Positions 61,260 through 64,000 of a stretch of DNA of 64,000 bases are shown here, one piece after another. The stretch is from NCBI RefSeq assembly GCF_900698985.1, contig NZ_LR217730.1, positions 62,001-126,000 on the forward strand, in the 5' to 3' direction. This DNA is from Erwinia_E haradaeae_B. GTDB taxonomy: Bacteria; Pseudomonadota; Gammaproteobacteria; Enterobacterales; Enterobacteriaceae. The position numbers and the translations under genes are program-made. How positions within the stretch are numbered: the first letter of the stretch is position 1; each line of letters begins with the position of its first letter. The notes under the pieces are model-generated. The model was not told the DNA's origin. It worked only from the letters and a program-made list of their open reading frames with translations, and did no database searches.

Positions 61260-62360
61260 ATGAAATTTAGTATAGAGCGTGAACATTTGTTAAAACCATT
61301 GCAACACCTAAGTGCTACATTAAGTAGCCGTCCTATATTGCCTATTCTTTGTAATCTTTTGTTAGAGGTGAAAAATAGGGCTTTGTTTTTGATTGGTACT
61401 GATTTAGAAATGCAAATAGCAGTACGTATCTCGTTAACTAAAGAGTATCAACTAGGAATGGCTACTATTCCTGCACGTAAATTTTTTGAGATTTGTCGTG
61501 GATTATCAGCAGGTTCTGAAATTTTCGTGTCTCTTGAAGGAGATAGGGTTTTAGTGCAAGCTCATCGCAGTCGTTTTTCCCTCGTTACGTTGCCAGCTAG
61601 TGATTTTCCTAATCTAGATCACTCGACGAGTGAAGTTGCTTTTGTGGTGAACCAAAGAACTATAAAGAACCTAATTGAAGCTACACAGTTTTCTATGGCG
61701 AATCAGGATGTGCGATATTATCTAAATGGTATGTTATTTGAGACAGTGGGAACAACATTGTATACAGTTGCTACGGATGGACATCGATTATCCATAGGTT
61801 CTATGTCAGTAGACCAGTTATTGACGAGTTATTCTGTGATTGTTCCACGTAAAGGCGTAACAGAGCTTGCTCGTTTATTAGGTGATAGTGATATACCATT
61901 GGAAATAGAGCTTGGAAAAAATAATATTCGTATTTCTATTGGTGCTTGTGTTTTTACTTCGAAGTTAGTTGATGGTCGGTTTCCAGACTACCGCCGTGCT
62001 ATATCGTCACCACCTATTAAAACTATAGAGGTGAACCGTGAGGCATTAAAAAAAGCTCTTATGCGGGCGTCTATTTTGTCTAATTCTAAATGTCGTAGTA
62101 TTTGCCTGAATGTTAGTGAGAATCAGCTTAAAATTACAGCGCGAAATCAAGAAAAGGAAGAGGCAGAAGAAATTTTAGATGTAATTTATAGTGGCAGTCA
62201 GATAGAAATTGGTTTAAATGTTAGTTACATTTTAGATGTATTAAATACATTAAAGTGTAGCAACGTTCATATATTGTTAACTAATTCTACATCAAGTTTG
62301 CATATCAAGGATGCAATAACGCCATTTGCAAGTTATATTATCATGCCAATTCGTTTATAA
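61260..62360 (+). CDS. dnaN: DNA polymerase III beta subunit (sliding clamp)
   Basis: This ring-shaped processivity clamp has three repeated domains of about 120 residues. The 366 residues equal E. coli DnaN. Recognisable segments are the N-terminal MKFSIEREHLLKPLQ, RPILPILCNLLLEV, NGMLFETVG, ATDGHRLSI and the C-terminal SYIIMPIRL that forms part of the partner-binding pocket. It is likely co-transcribed with dnaA. recF, normally next, is missing. Confidence 0.98.
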   Translation: MKFSIEREHLLKPLQHLSATLSSRPILPILCNLLLEVKNRALFLIGTDLEMQIAVRISLTKEYQLGMATIPARKFFEICRGLSAGSEIFVSLEGDRVLVQAHRSRFSLVTLPASDFPNLDHSTSEVAFVVNQRTIKNLIEATQFSMANQDVRYYLNGMLFETVGTTLYTVATDGHRLSIGSMSVDQLLTSYSVIVPRKGVTELARLLGDSDIPLEIELGKNNIRISIGACVFTSKLVDGRFPDYRRAISSPPIKTIEVNREALKKALMRASILSNSKCRSICLNVSENQLKITARNQEKEEAEEILDVIYSGSQIEIGLNVSYILDVLNTLKCSNVHILLTNSTSSLHIKDAITPFASYIIMPIRL

Positions 62361-62448
62361 TACGCACATAGTAGGTTTTTTCAGGTAGTGTAGAAATAAT
62401 AGTATAATAGTATTTTTATCTAAAAATTATAATTAATGAGAAAGATTG

Positions 62449-64000
62449 ATGCCAAACATGTATGATTCCTCGAGTATTAAAGTGTTAAAAGGGCTTGATG
62501 CAGTACGAAAACGTCCTGGTATGTATATTGGTAATACAGATGACGGAACTGGTTTACATCACATGGTTTTTGAGGTAGTGGATAATGCGATTGATGAAAC
62601 ACTTGCGGGTTATTGTTCCCATATTAGTGTAACGATTTATCCTGATCACTCTGTGTCCATACAAGATAATGGACGTGGTATTCCTACTGGAATACATACA
62701 GAAGAGGGAGTTTCTGCTGCTGAAGTCATTATGACGATTTTACATGCTGGTGGAAAATTCGATGATAATTCATATAAAGTGTCTGGAGGTCTTCATGGCG
62801 TCGGTATATCTGTAGTAAATGCATTATCAGAAAAATTGGAGTTGACTATTTTTCGTGAAGGAAAAGAATATTCTCAAATTTATATTCATGGCGTAGCACA
62901 AGCTCCACTTAATATCATAGGTGAGACTAACTTAACAGGAACATTAATTCGTTTTTGGCCTAGTCACAATACTTTTAAAAATATTATAGATTTTGAATAT
63001 TCAGTTTTAGAAAAACGTTTACGGGAGTTATCTTTTCTTAATTCTGGGGTCTCCATAGTTTTAGAAGACAAACGCCATGATAAACAAGATTATTACCATT
63101 ATACAGGTGGGCTACAAGCATTCATCAAATATCTAAACAAAAATAAGACACCGATTCACCCTAATATTTTTTATTACATTACCCAGAAAGATAATATTGG
63201 TATAGAAGTTGCCTTACAGTGGAATGATGGCTTTCAGGAAACTATATATTGTTTTACTAATAATATCCCACAACGTGATGGTGGAACCCATCTTGTAGGT
63301 TTTCGATCTTCTATGACTCGTACTTTAAATACTTATATGGATAGAGAGGGGTATACCAAGAAAGCTAAGGTTTCTACTATTGGTGATGATGCGCGCGAAG
63401 GATTGATTGCTGTCATATCAATTAAATCCTCAGATCCAAAATTTTCTTCACAAACTAAAGATAAACTAGTTTCATCTGAGGTAAAAACGGTAGTTGAACA
63501 AACAATGAATGAGTTGCTTTACGCCTATCTATTAGAACACCCAGGTGATGCAAAAATAATAGTTGGAAAGATTATTGATGCAGCTCGTGCTCGGGAAGCG
63601 TCTCGGCGTGCACGAGAAATAACTCGCCGCAAGGGTGCATTAGATTTATCTAGCTTACCTGGAAAGTTAGCTGATTGCCAAGAAAAAAATCCAGCTCTCT
63701 CTGAGCTTTATTTAGTGGAGGGTGACTCAGCTGGTGGGTCTGCAAAACAGGGGCGAAATCGTAAAAATCAAGCCATTTTACCATTAAAAGGAAAAATTCT
63801 TAATGTAGAAAAAGCGCGTTTTGATAAAATGCTCGCCTCTCAGGAGGTGACAACTTTGATTACTGCTTTAGGTTGTGGTATTGGTTGTGATGAGTATAAT
63901 CCAGATAAGTTACGTTACCATAACATTATTATTATGACTGATGCAGATGTTGATGGATCACATATTCGCACATTACTTTTAACGTTTTTCTATCGTCAAA
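62449..64000 (+). CDS. gyrB: DNA gyrase subunit B, C-terminal part beyond window
   Basis: This ATPase subunit of gyrase introduces negative supercoils. ATG at 62449 aligns with the E. coli start (MPNMYDSSSIKVL versus MSNSYDSSSIKVL). 517 codons are visible and in frame up to the window edge. The GHKL ATPase domain shows FEVVDNAIDE, QDNGRGIP and GGLHGVG. The transducer domain has QTKDKLVSSEV. The TOPRIM domain begins with LVEGDSAGGSAKQGR and has MTDADVDGSHI. GAGAAAG lies upstream. It follows dnaN by 88 bases with no recF between. Confidence 0.98.
   Translation, partial: MPNMYDSSSIKVLKGLDAVRKRPGMYIGNTDDGTGLHHMVFEVVDNAIDETLAGYCSHISVTIYPDHSVSIQDNGRGIPTGIHTEEGVSAAEVIMTILHAGGKFDDNSYKVSGGLHGVGISVVNALSEKLELTIFREGKEYSQIYIHGVAQAPLNIIGETNLTGTLIRFWPSHNTFKNIIDFEYSVLEKRLRELSFLNSGVSIVLEDKRHDKQDYYHYTGGLQAFIKYLNKNKTPIHPNIFYYITQKDNIGIEVALQWNDGFQETIYCFTNNIPQRDGGTHLVGFRSSMTRTLNTYMDREGYTKKAKVSTIGDDAREGLIAVISIKSSDPKFSSQTKDKLVSSEVKTVVEQTMNELLYAYLLEHPGDAKIIVGKIIDAARAREASRRAREITRRKGALDLSSLPGKLADCQEKNPALSELYLVEGDSAGGSAKQGRNRKNQAILPLKGKILNVEKARFDKMLASQEVTTLITALGCGIGCDEYNPDKLRYHNIIIMTDADVDGSHIRTLLLTFFYRQ

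Overview
This window looks like part of the chromosome of a reduced, AT-rich gammaproteobacterial symbiont close to the Enterobacterales. Nearly every intact gene aligns end to end with its Escherichia coli counterpart. Diagnostic traits are the fused NuoCD subunit, the dapA-bamC-purC, fieF-pfkA, secB-gpsA-cysE and lepA-lepB-rnc-era blocks, and the dnaA-dnaN-gyrB order. Coding regions are moderately AT-rich. They are separated by very AT-rich spacers: 20 gaps longer than 300 bases add up to about 20.6 kb, roughly a third of the window. This pattern of intact core genes in long fields of decayed DNA fits a recently to moderately reduced insect symbiont. 'Candidatus Pantoea carbekii'-like stink-bug symbionts would fit, but I cannot establish the species from here. 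I see no insertion sequences, phage genes, CRISPR arrays, toxin systems or other mobile elements.

Layout. 1-721: the 5' two thirds or so of a membrane protein (AI-2E family-like, minus strand), cut by the window edge. 1.9-3.7 kb: cvrA (K+/H+ antiporter). 4.4-8.3 kb, minus strand: dut, valS and tRNA-Leu(CAA). 10.5-12.7 kb: fieF and pfkA. 13.9-16.3 kb, minus strand: the secB-gpsA-cysE operon. 16.3-19.6 kb: a 3.3 kb stretch without recognisable genes. 19.6-24.8 kb: tusA, bamE, dapA-bamC and purC. 26-27.3 kb: lysC. 28.1-43.3 kb: the complete 13-gene nuo operon for NADH dehydrogenase I. 43.7-44.8 kb: iscS, with a shortened C-terminus. 46.4-47 kb: coaE. 47.7-52.3 kb: lepA-lepB-rnc-era. 52.6-57.1 kb: rsmA (ksgA), tRNA-Arg(UCU) and folD. 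58.2-59.2 kb: an alanine racemase of the DadX type. 59.8-64 kb: dnaA-dnaN-gyrB, with recF missing and gyrB running off the right edge.

How the genes work together. The window encodes aerobic energy conversion (complex I), upper glycolysis (pfkA), ion and metal homeostasis (cvrA, fieF), outer-membrane assembly (bamC, bamE) and protein export (secB, lepB). It also covers translation and RNA maturation (valS, lepA, era, rnc, rsmA, iscS/tusA), replication initiation, and cofactor supply (coaE, folD). Amino acid provisioning is represented by cysE, lysC and dapA. All three of these committed-step enzymes carry substitutions at positions that set end-product feedback inhibition in E. coli. That is the most biologically suggestive pattern in the window, since it fits a symbiont that overproduces lysine or diaminopimelate and cysteine for its host. 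Other points worth checking are an IscS that stops just where the IscU-docking tail begins, and an RNase III with Asn at a metal-binding Asp. I found no convincing new multi-gene system.
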